NCBI RefSeq assembly: GCF_963259705.1
Contig: NC_081841.1
Span: 90,967,063-91,031,062, forward strand
DNA: 64,000 bases
Direction: 5' to 3'
From: Myotis daubentonii
Lineage: Eukaryota > Chordata > Mammalia > Chiroptera > Vespertilionidae
Positions 44,222 through 56,279 of the stretch are shown one piece after another. The number at the start of each line of letters is the position of its first letter. Position 1 is the first letter of the stretch. A program made the position numbers and the translations under genes. The notes under the pieces were generated by a model, which did not search any database, had not been told where the DNA came from, and was given only the letters and a program-made list of their open reading frames with translations.

Positions 44222-44291
44222 ATGGCCATATCAGCAGTGAAATGGGTGCTATCAAACAGAACTTTTTTGAAACATTTCTTTCCGATCCAAA
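44222..44291 (+). CDS. MRPL42: MRPL42 coding exon A (codons 1-23 plus one base)
   Basis: Mitochondrial large-ribosomal-subunit protein mL42 (older name also MRPS32). The exon begins at 44182 after a polypyrimidine acceptor (TTTTCTCTTCAG) with a 40-nt leader; ATG at 44222. It encodes MAISAVKWVLSNRTFLKHFF and three more residues, a basic and hydrophobic N-terminus fitting a mitochondrial targeting sequence. The donor is GTAAGT at 44292, splitting the next codon after one base. The reading joins in frame with the next three exons and matches the MRPL42 family along its length, so the assignment is firm. Intron 2 is 6.2 kb and contains SINEs and two tandem Helitrons. Confidence 0.96.
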
Positions 44292-44394
44292 GTAAGTGAG
44301 TATTTAATGTTTAAAAAGAGTTTTAAACTTTTTCAAATATAGAAATATGTATTCATTATAGAAAGTTTAAAGCATTTACTTATTGTATGTCTTA

Positions 44395-44527
44395 GCAGGA
44401 GGACTAAGTGGACTCTGTCCCCGGTAGGGGGTGTGCAGGAGGCAGCTGCTGGCACTCGATCTTTCTTTCTCACATTGATGTTTCTTTCTCCCTCTCTCTT
44501 AAAATCAATAAAAATATATTTTTTAAA
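44395..44527 (+). mobile_element. SINE 3' part
   Basis: Lacks most of the tRNA-like head. Body CCCCGGTAGGGGGTGTGCAG, TC-rich end, AAAATCAATAAAAATATATT tail. It starts about 105 bp after the donor of coding exon A. 44528-45145 is AT-rich intron with no feature seen. Confidence 0.8.
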
Positions 44528-45146
44528 GTATGTCATAGAATAGTATCAATTGTATGATCCCATTTGTACATATAAAAGGTAATTTACCAATATATGTGTG
44601 TGTATACATGTACAAATGCAGAATAGAAAGTATGGACCAAGTGGATTATCTGTGTAGACCACAAGTGGGGTTTTAGCTGAGGGCAAGTGAAAGATTGATA
44701 AAGAGAAACAAACTTTCTCTGATTTGAGTCATATTTACTATATTTTCACATTATTTTTTTTACATATTTTTTAGTAATAGTAAGCATCAGTAAATAAAGG
44801 GCAAAATTACAATCCCATCTTACAAAGATAATCAGTGTTAATGTTTTGGTGTATTCTCTTTGTGTTTTTATATATTTAGCCATTTAAAAAATGTAAATTT
44901 TACCTACCATTTCTAAAGAAATGCAATGTAATGTGTGTTTTTTCCCCCCCAAATCTATTAATACATGTTTGAAAGCCAAAATATCAACCCAAATAAATAA
45001 GTAGATTATTAAAATCTTATTTCCCAGCCAACCTTACTTTCACCCTTTTTCCTCACTGTCTGAACACTATTCTCCCATTTCTAAAGTAGACATAGTGAGA
45101 GAGTTCCCAATGGTTTGCTTTTGCATGTTTAGCTACATCAGCCAAA

Positions 45147-45338
45147 TTTTTTATTTTATTTTATTGATTTTAGAGGGAAAGCTGGGGGGCAGAGAGAAAC
45201 ATCAATTGGTTGCCTCCCATACATACCCTGACCCGGGTAACCCACAACCTGGGTATGTGCCCTGACCCAGGAATCGAACTGGCAACCTTTCCAAGCTTGG
45301 GCAGACGCTCAGCCATGTGAGCCACACTGGCCTGAGCA
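45147..45338 (-). mobile_element. SINE, antisense
   Basis: TTTTATTTTATTGATTTTAG tail side, GTGAGCCACACTGGCCTGAG head side. Confidence 0.85.
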
Positions 45339-45484
45339 GCCTATCTTTTATGCATTTCTGCCTCATTTGAATATCTTTGTTTATGTTTCCTGTTTACTCT
45401 CATTTGCAATAGAGTGTTTATTGAGTTAAGGGGGAAAGAGTTTGAAGAGTAGGATTAGAAGTATAAGTAAAAATATAATGATCT

Positions 45485-45716
45485 GCCAAAACCCGTTTGG
45501 CTCAGTGGATAGAGCGTGGGCCTGCAGACTGAAAGGTCCCAGGTTCGATTCCAGTCAAGGGCATGTACCTGGGTTGCAGGCACATCCCCAGTAGGAGATG
45601 TGCTGGAGGCAGCTGATTGATGTTTCTCTCTCTTCGATGTTTCTAACTCTCTATCTCTCTCCCTTCCTCTCTATAAAAAAAAAAATCAATAAAATATATT
45701 AAAAAAAAATAAAAAT
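45485..45716 (+). mobile_element. VES SINE with 16-bp target duplication
   Basis: Head GCCAAAACCCGTTTGGCTCA, full body and tail. Perfect duplication AAAAATATAATGATCT (45469-45484, 45717-45732). Confidence 0.95.
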
Positions 45717-46671
45717 AAAAATATAATGATCTAAGTAAACGGAGGAGGAGATTGCTAAGAGACTTTTGATGTAAAAATCAGAATCAAAACAAAACAATAG
45801 TCAGCCCTTGATTGCCTGGGAACATTTTTGTGGAGAATTGTGAGTGAGACCCCTGCTGCTTAGCCTCCCCTTTGCCCTGACAGAAACCCAGCCCCAAGAC
45901 TGATGGAAAATCAGACCTAATCAGTTTTTACCTAATCCATGTCCTGAAACAGCAGTTAGTCCTCACTTGGGTTAATCTGTCCTAGGGTAAGTGACATTTG
46001 TCTATGTGTACTTTACCCACTAGATTGTAAATTTGTGCACTAATTTATTTTGGTTTCCTCAGTGCCTCTCATTCATGGTAGGTGATAAATAAGTGTTGAA
46101 CTGATCTGAATGGATTGGAGTTGTCAAAATTTAACTAAAAATTAATGTAAGTTACCCCGGAAAATTGTTCCATTATCATCCTGGTACTCAGTGACTACCT
46201 GACTTCTTGCATCCTAAGCCCCTATACTGCATAATTTCTATTACTATTATTGGAGTATAGAATTAATATTATTGCTATTTTATACCAAAAGGAAGAATAT
46301 TAATATTAGAGGCACAGCAAAACCATGATTAAGGAAGAAAATTAATGAGCAAAAATAAAAAGGCCTCCCTATATTTCAGAAGGAACTTCTTAAACCTTCC
46401 AAAATATACAGTCAGCATGAGAATGTGGAACATTTTCTCTTTTTTAGCATATTAAGTTGTTTGATCTTTACAACTTTGAAGATGAAGGAACTTGAGTTCT
46501 CTGGCCTTCAGAAACATACCCAGGGTTGTATAAGTGGTAAATGAGAATTGTGATCAAAACCGAGGTCTCCCCATCTTACTTTGTCCAATACACTTCCTGC
46601 TGTACCGCCTTACCTGTAGTAACTTAAAATATTGAACATGTGTAGATTAAGTGGGGTTATCACCTTTTATT

Positions 46672-46837
46672 TTTTAAAAAAAATAGAGAGCAAAACATGG
46701 ATCAGTTGCCTCCATGTACGCACCCTGACTAGGGGACCAAACCCACAATTTGGGCATGTGCCCTGACCAGGAATCAAACCAGTAACCTTTTGATGCACAG
46801 GATGATGCTCATCCAACTGAACCACACCAGCCAGGCT
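46672..46837 (-). mobile_element. SINE, antisense
   Basis: CTGAACCACACCAGCCAGGC head side on the right, short purine-poor tail at the left; older subfamily. The intron stretches 45733-46671 and 46838-48327 show only an L2-like tail near 46050-46110 and no other feature. Confidence 0.8.
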
Positions 46838-48327
46838 TAGCTTTTATATATCTTATTAAAATGCAGTTAAGCATATTTATGTAACAGTAGCCCATAAGTT
46901 ACAGAGAACTGACTCTTCATTGGAATTCTTTTGGGCACATTTAGTTGTTTTGGGTTGATTGATGTTAACTTGTCCTAATGATATATTTAGAACCTCTGGT
47001 ACTTACTGTAACTAGAATTTTCCTCTTGATAAAATGTCATATGAGTTTTTCAAGTATTAATTATGCAGAAATTAACATTTTAGAGGCAGTTTGGCAGCCA
47101 CTATTTTTTAGTAGCCACTACAGTATGAGGGACACATTAATGTACATGGTGTGGTTATTGGCCTTAAGGAATTTACTTAGATTTGTAGGTGAAACAGACA
47201 TCTATAGAAACTAGAAATATCTGGAGAATGAGGTAGAATGTGATGTATGTCATGAGGGTACAGATGTCTGTAAGTGCAGAATAAGAATTATACAGAGTTT
47301 CTTGTTGAACTAAAGCACTGTTGTCTTGTGTTTTCCCTCCTGCCTAGTTAAGAACACTTAATAATGTGTGGCCTGCCCCTGCCACCCAACCCTGTTTCTT
47401 TCAGCGAGCATGTACCTCACCTAGCTGGTTTATATTCAAAGACTAAAAGTTCTTTTAAAATTAATCCAGGCATAATTAGGAAGATCCTCCATAGTGCAAA
47501 ACAAGAAAATATAAATCGTGTGAATGTTTTTTTTACTTTATCCTCTGATTTCTCTTACTGACTGCTTCTTTGTATTAGCACAGTTAATTGAAAATTAATG
47601 AATCTTTTGAGAGATGAGGTTAGATTTCTAATTCTTTGTATTTTGTTTTCTTACATCAATGAATTTTGGGGTTGACATTTTGCTGAACATTCTTGTATGA
47701 TAATAGTGAATTTTGTTAAGGTACTTTTTTTTCTTTGGGGTTAGAATTTATATTTAGACCTCTAAATATAATGTAATCCTTGGAGAAAGGGTAGGTATAC
47801 AAGAAGGAAGAGACACATCTTTTTTACATATCTTAATACACCTCAATAACAGATACAGAAAAGATTGCAAAGAAGGTATAGCAATGTCATATGAAATGTT
47901 GGTTGTGGGATGTATATAATAGACAAGTCTCCCTTCTGTAATGGAGGTTGTTGCATGGGGAGAGGGTAAGGATTTTTATGCAAGAATAGCATTTGACTTC
48001 GAAGGATGAGTGATACTTGAACAAAGTGGGGATTGTGTTTCATACTGAGGAGCAAGAGGCCCAGTTGGGCGAAGGGAGAGAGAGATATATAGCCCAGATA
48101 TATTTGGAGCTTTTAACTATACTGAGCTACATTTACATTTTTTCTTTATATTTAAAAGAACACCCTTTCCCTAAACAGGAGATCCTTTCAAATAAACTTT
48201 TTAAAAAGTAATTATGGCTCTTAAATTTGTAGGTATTCTAAAAAAGAAAACTGTGCTTTGAAATATGAGCATTTTGATTAATGGAAATTAATTTTGAACA
48301 ATTTATTTTGTATTTTATTACTTAACA

Positions 48328-48780
48328 CTAGAGGCCCAGTGCACAAAAATTTGTGCACTGGGGCGGGGGGGGGGGATCCCTCAGCCCGGCCTGTGCCCTC
48401 TCGCAGTCTGGGACCCCTCGGGGGATGACCACCTGCTGGCTTAGGCCCGCTCCCTGCGGGACTGGGCCTAAGCTGGCAATCAGACATCCCTCTGGCAGCC
48501 TGGGAGCCCTCGGGGGGATGTCCACTTGCCAGCGGGGAGCAGGCCTAAGCTGCAGTTGGACATCCTTAGTGCTGCTGAGGAGGTGGGAGAGGCTCCCACC
48601 ACCACTGCTGTACTGGCAGCCATCAGCCTGGCTTGTGGCTGAGCAGAGCTCCCCCTGTGTGAGAACACTGGCCACCAGGGGGCAGCTCCTGCATTGATCA
48701 GTGTGTGTGATAGTGACCAGTCATTCCTAGTCGTTCTGCTGTTAGGGTCAGTTTGCATATTACCCTTTTATTATATAGGA
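48328..48780 (-). mobile_element. HeliBat-type Helitron, reversed, abutting a second one
   Basis: CTAGAGGCCCAGTGCACAAA left, CCCTTTTATTATATAGGA right. Its right end directly joins the TAGAGGCCTGGTGCATG end of the next Helitron. A perfect CTCF-like core lies at 48672-48685. Confidence 0.93.
48672..48685 (+). promoter_or_regulatory. CTCF-core-like motif inside a Helitron, in an MRPL42 intron
   Basis: TGGCCACCAGGGGGCAGCTC at 48669-48688 is close to the extended CTCF motif; the 14-bp core fits completely. Confidence 0.55.
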
Positions 48781-48829
48781 TAGAGGCCTGGTGCATGGGT
48801 GGGGGCCAGCTGGTTTGCCCTGAAGGGTG

Positions 48830-49150
48830 TCCCGGATCAGGGTGGGGGTCCAGCCTGGGTGCCTGGCCAGCCTGGGTGAGGGGCTGATGGCTGTTTGCAG
48901 CTGTTCACACCCCCTTCAGAGTGGGGGTCCCCACTGGGGTGCCTGGCCAGCCTGGGTGAGGGGCTGATGGCTGTTTGCAGCTGTTCACACCCCCTTCAGA
49001 GTGGGGGTCCCCACTGGGGTGCCTGGCCAGCCTGGGTGAGGGGCGGATGGCTGTTTTCAGGATGGCCACACCCCCTTTAGGGTGGGGGGATCCCACTGGG
49101 TTGCCTGGCCAGTCTGGGTGAGGGGCTGAGGGCCGTTTTCAGGCTGGCCA
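48830..49150 (+). repeat. 80-bp tandem repeat, about 4 units
   Basis: GCCTGGCCAGCCTGGGTGAG recurs at 48861, 48941 and 49021, and in a diverged form at 49103: periods 80, 80, 82. The middle units are almost identical. Confidence 0.95.
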
Positions 49151-49221
49151 AGCCCCCCGGCGACGGAAGCTCCCAGCCTCTCCTTTTTTTCTTTTTTATT
49201 CTGAGATTTATTTACCTTCTA

Positions 49222-49502
49222 CAGTGGGGCCTTGACTTACGAGTTTAATTTGTTCCATGACGGAGCTCGTAACTCAAATTACTCGTATGTCAAATCAAAA
49301 AGTGAATGAGTGAGACATGTGATGCTGGGCTGATGTTGTGGCGTTCACTGTGACGTTCACTGCGCCAACTAGCGGTGGGGTATCTGAAGCTGGCTCGTAA
49401 CCCGAATTTTAGCTTGCAACTCAAAGCAAAAAATCAGCCAAGAATCGGGTCGTATCTTGAAAAACTCGTTAGTCCGGACACTTGTAAGTCAAGGCCCCAC
49501 TG
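49222..49502 (+). mobile_element. TA-flanked MITE, copy 2, nested in a Helitron
   Basis: CAGTGGGGCCTTGACTTACG start, TAAGTCAAGGCCCCACTG end, TA on both sides (49220-49221, 49503-49504). Confidence 0.9.
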
Positions 49503-49980
49503 TATATCGAAACTTTGTTGCCTTCAGTGGAGCTCAGAGCCTGCCAGGAGGGGTGGGAAGCTTGTCTTCCTCCATCACTGGAGCAACCAAGCCTCCTGCT
49601 TGCTCCAGCTCCGTGGCTGCCGGCTGCCATTTTGTTTGGGTTAATTTGCATATAGTTGCTCTGATTGGCTGGTGGGCGTGGCTTAATGCGTAGCGAAGGT
49701 ATGGTCAATTTGCATGTCTGTCTTTTATTAGATTAGATGCCCCCTTTATGAACTGTGCACTCCATTCACGTGAATGTTTTTAGAATACCCATATTATATT
49801 CTTTGTTACCTCTGGTCCTAAGCACTTGTTACTCCTTCTGCAAGCAACATTTTACTCATCCCGTACTAACTCCTATTTATTTACTCATCCTTCAGAATAT
49901 CTTAGACATCATCTCCACTGAAAAGGCATTCTTGAGCCTATACAGTTCTGTTTTGTTTTTTAATCCTCACCTGAGGATAT

Positions 49981-50209
49981 GTTTTTATTGATTTTTTTTT
50001 TTTTTAGAGAGAGAGAGGAAGGGAGGGAGGGAGGGAAGGAGGGAAAGAAAGAGAGGAACATAGATGTGAGAGAGAAACATCAACAGGTTGCCTCCCAAAT
50101 GCTCCCTGGGGGATGGAACCTGTAAGCTAGGTATGTACCCTGACCAGAATCAAACCCACAGCCTTTTGGTGTATGGTAAGACACTCTAACTGAGCCACTT
50201 GGCCAGGGC
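49981..50209 (-). mobile_element. SINE, antisense
   Basis: TTTTTATTGATTTTTTTTTT tail, GGAGG purine run, ACTGAGCCACTTGGCCAGGG head side. Confidence 0.87.
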
Positions 50210-50451
50210 TATACAATTGTGTTTATAACTTTTCTGTGTTCCCTTCTCTTTCCAAATACTTAATCCATCCTAACAGGGCTTATTTTTTTATTGGAAATTG
50301 TTCACTTGTCTGTCTCTCACCAGACTTGTACCCTTTCTTAGGGCAGGGACTGAATCTTACTTGTTGAATCCAGGGCCCTTAATACATGCCTACTTCATAG
50401 TAAATAGTTACTATCGATTGAATGAATGAAGCTATCTTTACATTTATGTGA

Positions 50452-50586
<135 letters not shown>

Positions 50587-50678
50587 TGAAAAAATAACAG
50601 TCTGTTAGCTGTATCTGAATTGATTTAATTTTATTTCTTATTTGGGGTTTTTCTGCTTCTTTTTAGTATTCTTTCTTT

Positions 50679-50907
50679 CTTCTTCTTTTTTTTAAAAATA
50701 TATTTTATTGATTTTTTACAGAGAGGAAGGGAGAGAGACAGAGAGTCAGAAACATCGATGAGAGAGAAACACCGATCAGCTACCTCCTGCACATCCCCCA
50801 CTGGAGATGTGCCCGCAACCCAGGTACATGCCCTTGACTGGAATCGAACCTGGGACCTTTCAGTCCGCACGCCGACGCTCTATCCACTGAGCCAAACCGG
50901 TTTTGGC
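50679..50907 (-). mobile_element. VES SINE, antisense, 15-bp target duplication
   Basis: Full-length, near consensus, about 110 bp after coding exon B. Perfect duplication TAGTATTCTTTCTTT (50664-50678, 50908-50922). 50923-51410 is intron without a feature seen. Confidence 0.95.
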
Positions 50908-51412
50908 TAGTATTCTTTCTTTAATTTTGTTTTTTAAAATGATTTCAGTGATCTTGTGTACCCAGTCTATGGGCTTATAACCATTTCAAATAAAAATCAT
51001 TACCATTGTATTTCAGTAAATACTTTATTTTAAGACAGACATACTGTTAGAAATGCTATCTTTTTTTCCTGAAGCATTCTTTAGAAGTTTCTTGAAAAAT
51101 TTAGTTTTTATAGTTTTGTCTTAGGGTTTATATCTATTAGCTTATGCAGTTATTTATCTTATCTTTTGTTTGTCATTGAATAATACAAATCACAAATATT
51201 AATTCAACCACAGTTTATTCTAGTCACTATGCTAAGAACTGGGAATAGCATGAATAAGATGTTGTCTTTTTTTCTCTACAGCAGAGGCTGATGTGCAGAA
51301 ACCAACATATTTTCTTAAGCTACATTTTTTTATTGCAAATTTTAGTAAAAATATATTTTCTTCCCTGTTGACACTATATAGTTTTTTTAAAAAAATATGT
51401 TTTGTTTTTCAG

Positions 51413-51609
51413 TTTTAAATGTATTTTTATTGATTTCAGAGAAGAAGGGTGAAGGAGAGAGAAATAGAATCATCAATGAGAGGATCATTGATTGGTTGCC
51501 TCCTGCATGCCCCCTACTGTGGATTGAGCCTGCAACTTGGGCACGTGCCCTTGACTGGAATTGAACCCGGGATGCTGACGCTCTATCCACTGAGCAAAAC
51601 CAGCTAGGG
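51413..51609 (-). mobile_element. SINE, antisense
   Basis: Head side ACTGAGCAAAACCAGCTAGG; internal deletion near 51570. Confidence 0.87.
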
Positions 51610-51611
51610 CA

Positions 51612-51832
51612 AAAATATATGTTTTTATTGATTTTAGAGAGAGAAAGGAAGGGAGGGAGGGAAAGATAGAGAGGAACATCGATGAGAGAGAAACATTGAT
51701 CGGCTGGCTGCCTCCTGCATGGCCCCCACTGGGGATTGAACCCAGAATCTGGGCATGTGCCCTGACCGGGAATTGAACCTCCTAAACAGGAACCTCCTGG
51801 TTCATAGGTCGATGTCCAACCACTGAGCCACA
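51612..51832 (-). mobile_element. SINE, antisense, adjacent to the previous one
   Basis: TTTTTATTGATTTTAGAGAG tail, CACTGAGCCACACCC head side. 51833-52378 shows no feature. Confidence 0.85.
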
Positions 51833-52393
51833 CCCACAGAGTGACACTATGTAGTTTTAATTGTACATTTAGTAAGTGTCTAAGATAGTGATGAAATTAG
51901 ACAAGGTCTAATTTGACCCTGAAAAGAATGAATCTTATAGGTGCATTTGATCCTTCATCAAAATAATTTGATAGATTTAATGTTCATTGTATTTAATCTT
52001 AAATGTTCATGGTATTTAATCTTAATAACATGGTGAAATAACCTTATCCTGTGTTAGCTAAAATACACTTTATAGTTTAATTGCTGGTCTTGCTCAAATC
52101 TGGTTGGTGTTGAAATACTAGAAACTTAAATTTATATATACCTAGGAAGCATATGTTTAATAAAAGCTGAATGCTGTGCTCCTTAGAATGTCTGTAGATC
52201 TAAGTACAATATTAGTTGCCAGTTTTTGAAAAAGAAACTTGGTAAGTTGGTACCTGAAAGAATGAATTCCAGTCAGAGCATTCCTGGAAGTGTTTAGAGG
52301 AATACTGCCAAAATGTGTTCTTCTGAGGGAATTAATGGAGAGAAGGGATAATATTCAGTAGTTCCCAAATTGGTTTGACCATAGAATTCTTTT

Positions 52394-52609
52394 TTTTTTT
52401 AAATTTATTTTATTGATTTTTTACAGAGAGGAAGGGAGAGGGATAGAGAGTTAGAAACATTGATGAGAGAAACATCGATCAGCTGCCTCCTGCACACTCC
52501 CTACTGGGTATGTGCCTGCAACCAAGGTACATGCCCTTGACTGGAATCGAACCTGGGACCCTTGAGTCCGCAGGATGACGCTCTATCCACTGAGCCAAAC
52601 CAGTTAGGG
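52394..52609 (-). mobile_element. VES SINE, antisense, 15-bp target duplication
   Basis: Full-length. Perfect duplication CCATAGAATTCTTTT (52379-52393, 52610-52624). 52625-52994 shows no feature. Confidence 0.95.
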
Positions 52610-52994
52610 CCATAGAATTCTTTTATTGGAAGTTTTTTACAGTTGTACTGTTTGTCAAAGGAACTTGAAATGCTGATCTAGACAAATGTTTCAATCTTTA
52701 TGACTAGAAATTCAAGTGATCCTTTACCTGGAAGATTATGTACTTCGCTGATCTTCACCTTTAATAATTCAACCAAGTAATGTCCTCTGACTTTTTGAAG
52801 TTGTTAGATAAGAAAAAGAAGTTCTAATAATAGTGACAAACATGAAGGTCTCTTCCAAAGATCTGGATAGTCTAAAAAACAAATAATTTGAAGAGTACCT
52901 TAGATGTAATAATGAGTGAGGCCTTAGAGGTTTGTTGTGGTAGTAAACTGACATGTTTTGCGGGGTGGTTTGAGTTGTTATCTATTATATGGTA

Positions 52995-53392
52995 CTAGAG
53001 GCCTGGTGCACGAAAATTTGTGCACTGGATGGGGGGGAGGGCGGTCCCTCAGCCCGGCCTGCCCCCTCTCACTGTCCAGAAGCCCTCGGGATGTCCTACT
53101 GATGGCTTAGGCCCATTCTCCATGGGGAGTGGGCCTAAGCCACAGTCTGGCCTCCCTCTACAGGAGGCAACTGGGCTGATCAGGGGAAGGCACAGCTCCC
53201 ATCAACCCACTGCTGCTGCCACTGCCAGCCACAGCGGCTCTGAGGCCCGAGCCTCGGGCCTTGTAGCCGCCGGGGCTCATGGCTGCTTGAGCCCATGACA
53301 GCCCCATGCCTCGCAGCCGCTGTGGTTTTGTCTGGATGGATGTCCGGAAGACGTCCACCCTAATTAGCATATTACCCTTTTATTGGTATAGA
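52995..53392 (-). mobile_element. HeliBat-type Helitron, reversed
   Basis: CTAGAGGCCTGGTGCACGAA left, TAGCATATTACCCTTTTATT then GGTATAGA right. GC-rich interior, no CTCF-like core. 399 bp upstream of MRPL42 coding exon C. Confidence 0.9.
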
Positions 53393-53454
53393 TCATATCA
53401 GTTTGCCGGTCCAGTAAAGTGGCATCTATTCTTCAGGGATTCATGAGTAATTAA

Positions 53455-53717
53455 CCCATTGTATGCCATAAGCGTTTGTAGACATAAGCGCCACACGCCA
53501 CGTGTGTCTATAAAAAAAAATGTTTTCCCTAAGTGACAGTCCTGACCAACTTTAAAATCATTTTTCATGAGAATTTTGAGCTGAAAATATTCAAGAACAC
53601 CTGAATTGTGAATATTTTATCTATTTTTATAATATTCATTGCAAATTGATTTTTTTAATTCAAAATATCGTGGCGTGTTGGGATGGTTTTTGTTTTGGAC
53701 GCCTGGCAGTTAACTGG
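53455..53717 (+). mobile_element. piggyBac-type MITE (TTAA-flanked)
   Basis: Flanked by TTAA on both sides (53451-53454, 53718-53721). Left end CCCATTGTATGCCATAAGCG and the complement of the right end, CCAGTTAACTGCCAGGCGTC, share a CC..TT...TGCCA pattern. 263 bp, AT-rich, no coding. It ends 73 bp upstream of coding exon C. Confidence 0.75.
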
Positions 53718-53776
53718 TTAATTTTAGCACCCAAGAGTATCATTCTGCCTTGAATACAGTATACCTCTGTTTCTGA

Positions 53777-54258
<482 letters not shown>

Positions 54259-54475
54259 AGAAACATTCTTGAAAACATTTTAATGTTAGAATAAAGTATG
54301 TTCTTTCTGAACCCGTATTCACAAATCTCATGATGATAGTATATAACATTAAATAAAAATCCTCAAACAAACTAAAATAATAATATGAAATAAAATCCTC
54401 AAACATGACTTAAAATTTAGACTTGACTTACAATGACTCTTTTCTCCAGGAAGTAGGCCCTTTGAGTCTCTAGAC

Positions 54476-54762
54476 CAGCGGTTCTCAACCTGTGGGTGGC
54501 GACCCCTTTGGGGGTCGAACGACCCTTTCACAGGGGTCACCTAAGACCATCGGAAAACACATATATAATTACATATTGTTTTTGTGATTAATCACTATGC
54601 TTTAATTATGTTCAATTTGTAACAATGAAAATACATCCTGCATACCAGATATTTACATTACAGTTATGAAGTAGCAACGAAAATAATTTTATGATTGGGG
54701 GTCACCACAACATGAGGAACTGTATTAAAGGGTCACAGCATTAGGAAGGTTGAGAACCACTG
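54476..54762 (+). mobile_element. SPIN-type hAT element
   Basis: CAGCGGTTCTCAACCTGTGG start, AAGGTTGAGAACCACTG end. 8-bp flanks CTCTAGAC (54468-54475) and CTCAAGAC (54763-54770), one mismatch. Nonautonomous. Confidence 0.93.
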
Positions 54763-54987
54763 CTCAAGACCCTGGAAAGCATATTGTATATAAAGTTCCT
54801 AGTCATGTGTAGAAATACCAAGGAAGACTGGCTTTAAGAAAGTTAAAATGATTTGTATTTTTGCTTTTCTGGTCATTTATATTTGAATCTAGAGCATGTT
54901 GATTATCTTCCATAGATCCATGTAGAAAGATCCTTCTTTTTTTGCTTCTGCCTTGGTATATGTTTTATTAAAAATACTAATATTCTA

Positions 54988-55240
54988 GTCTGGCCAGTAT
55001 GGTTCAGTGGTTGAGCATTGACTTACGAACTAGGATGTCACAGTTCAATTCCCAATCAGGGCACATTTGTGGGTTGCAGGTTCGATCCTCAGTAGGGGGT
55101 GTGCAGGAGACAGTCAGTCAATGATTCTTTCTCATCATTGATGTTTCTGTCTTTCTCTCCCTCACCCTTCCTCTCTCTGAAATCAATAATATATATATAT
55201 GTATATATATATATATTTTTAAATATATATATTTTTAAAA
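54988..55240 (+). mobile_element. tRNA-derived SINE, older subfamily, (TA)n tail
   Basis: Head GTCTGGCCAGTATGGTTCAG. Duplication ACTAATATTCTA (54976-54987, 55241-55252) perfect. 55253-55934 shows no feature. Confidence 0.92.
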
Positions 55241-55952
55241 ACTAATATTCTAAAAATGTTTTCCAAATTTAGGATTTCTTGTTTAGGAAAATAAAGATAC
55301 TCCACCAGGGGCAAAAAAATAATGATTGGAAAAATAAAGTAAAAATATAAGTACTAGGCAGTTCTTTTTGGTGATTGATGTAATGGAAATTTTTGAAAAT
55401 CACATTTTTAAAATTCTTAAGAAATTAAGAAAATTCAGGATGACAGTTACGAATGTTTTATGAAGTTGATATTCAGTTTTATTTTAGTTTTTCCTTTTTA
55501 CTGAAACATTCATGTACCCTTTCTTTGAAGTTGATCAAGAAGATCAAATACTGCCTAATAATCAATTCTGAGTCTGCCAGAGGCTCTTGGTATAGACTTC
55601 GAAGAATCCAGTAATTCCTATGTCTTTTATCTGTATACCCAGAAAACAAATCTCTTTTTACTCATATACAACAGAGAGAATTTGTGATGTGTTAGAATTG
55701 GGTCTGCTTGGGAATAGGACCGTAGACCATGAATATTTATTAACCCTTGAAAATCACTTAACTTCTTGATAATGTTTAAAACATTTAATTTTTAACAGTA
55801 AGTTTAATAACCTGAAAGAGAGGAAACTGTAGGTTCCATTCCCATATGTGCTGATACCTCTGTGGATCTGATAGTAGCTTGCAAAGACATTTATTAATAT
55901 TTTACTTTACAAAAAAGAGATGATAAAGTGTCATAAGGAGCACTTTTTCTTT

Positions 55953-56040
55953 TTTTTAAAAAAAGTAGGTTTTTATTGATTTCAGAGAGAAAGGAAGAGG
56001 GAGAGGGGGGGAGGGTAGGAGGGAGGGGGGAGAGAGAAAG

Positions 56041-56092
<52 letters not shown>

Positions 56093-56228
56093 AACATCAA
56101 TGATGAGAGATAATCATTTATCGGCCTCCTACACGACCCACACTGGGTATTGACTGCAGCGTGGCCATGTGCCCTGACTGGGAATCAAACCATGACCTTT
56201 GGGTTCATAGGTGGACCCTCAGCTGGGC
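55953..56228 (-). mobile_element. SINE, antisense, with (GA)n, 18-bp target duplication
   Basis: The purine run expanded to (GA)n at 56040-56090. Perfect flanks AAGGAGCACTTTTTCTTT (55935-55952, 56229-56246). Confidence 0.92.
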
Positions 56229-56279
56229 AAGGAGCACTTTTTCTTTAAAATACATTTATATAACCTTTTCTGTTTGAGG

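Larger units (their letters stand above)
48781..49737 (-). mobile_element. Long Helitron, reversed, with an internal minisatellite and MITE
   Basis: Left end TAGAGGCCTGGTGCATGGG (first C lost at the junction), right end CTGTCTTTTATTAGATTAGA, a HeliBat 5' end variant. The interior has an 80-bp tandem repeat (48830-49150) and a TA-MITE (49222-49502). Confidence 0.8.

Noticed and set aside
48830..49150. CRISPR-like regularly spaced repeats
   Set aside because: Units are contiguous, 80 bp, without distinct spacers, and the genome is mammalian: an ordinary minisatellite in a Helitron.
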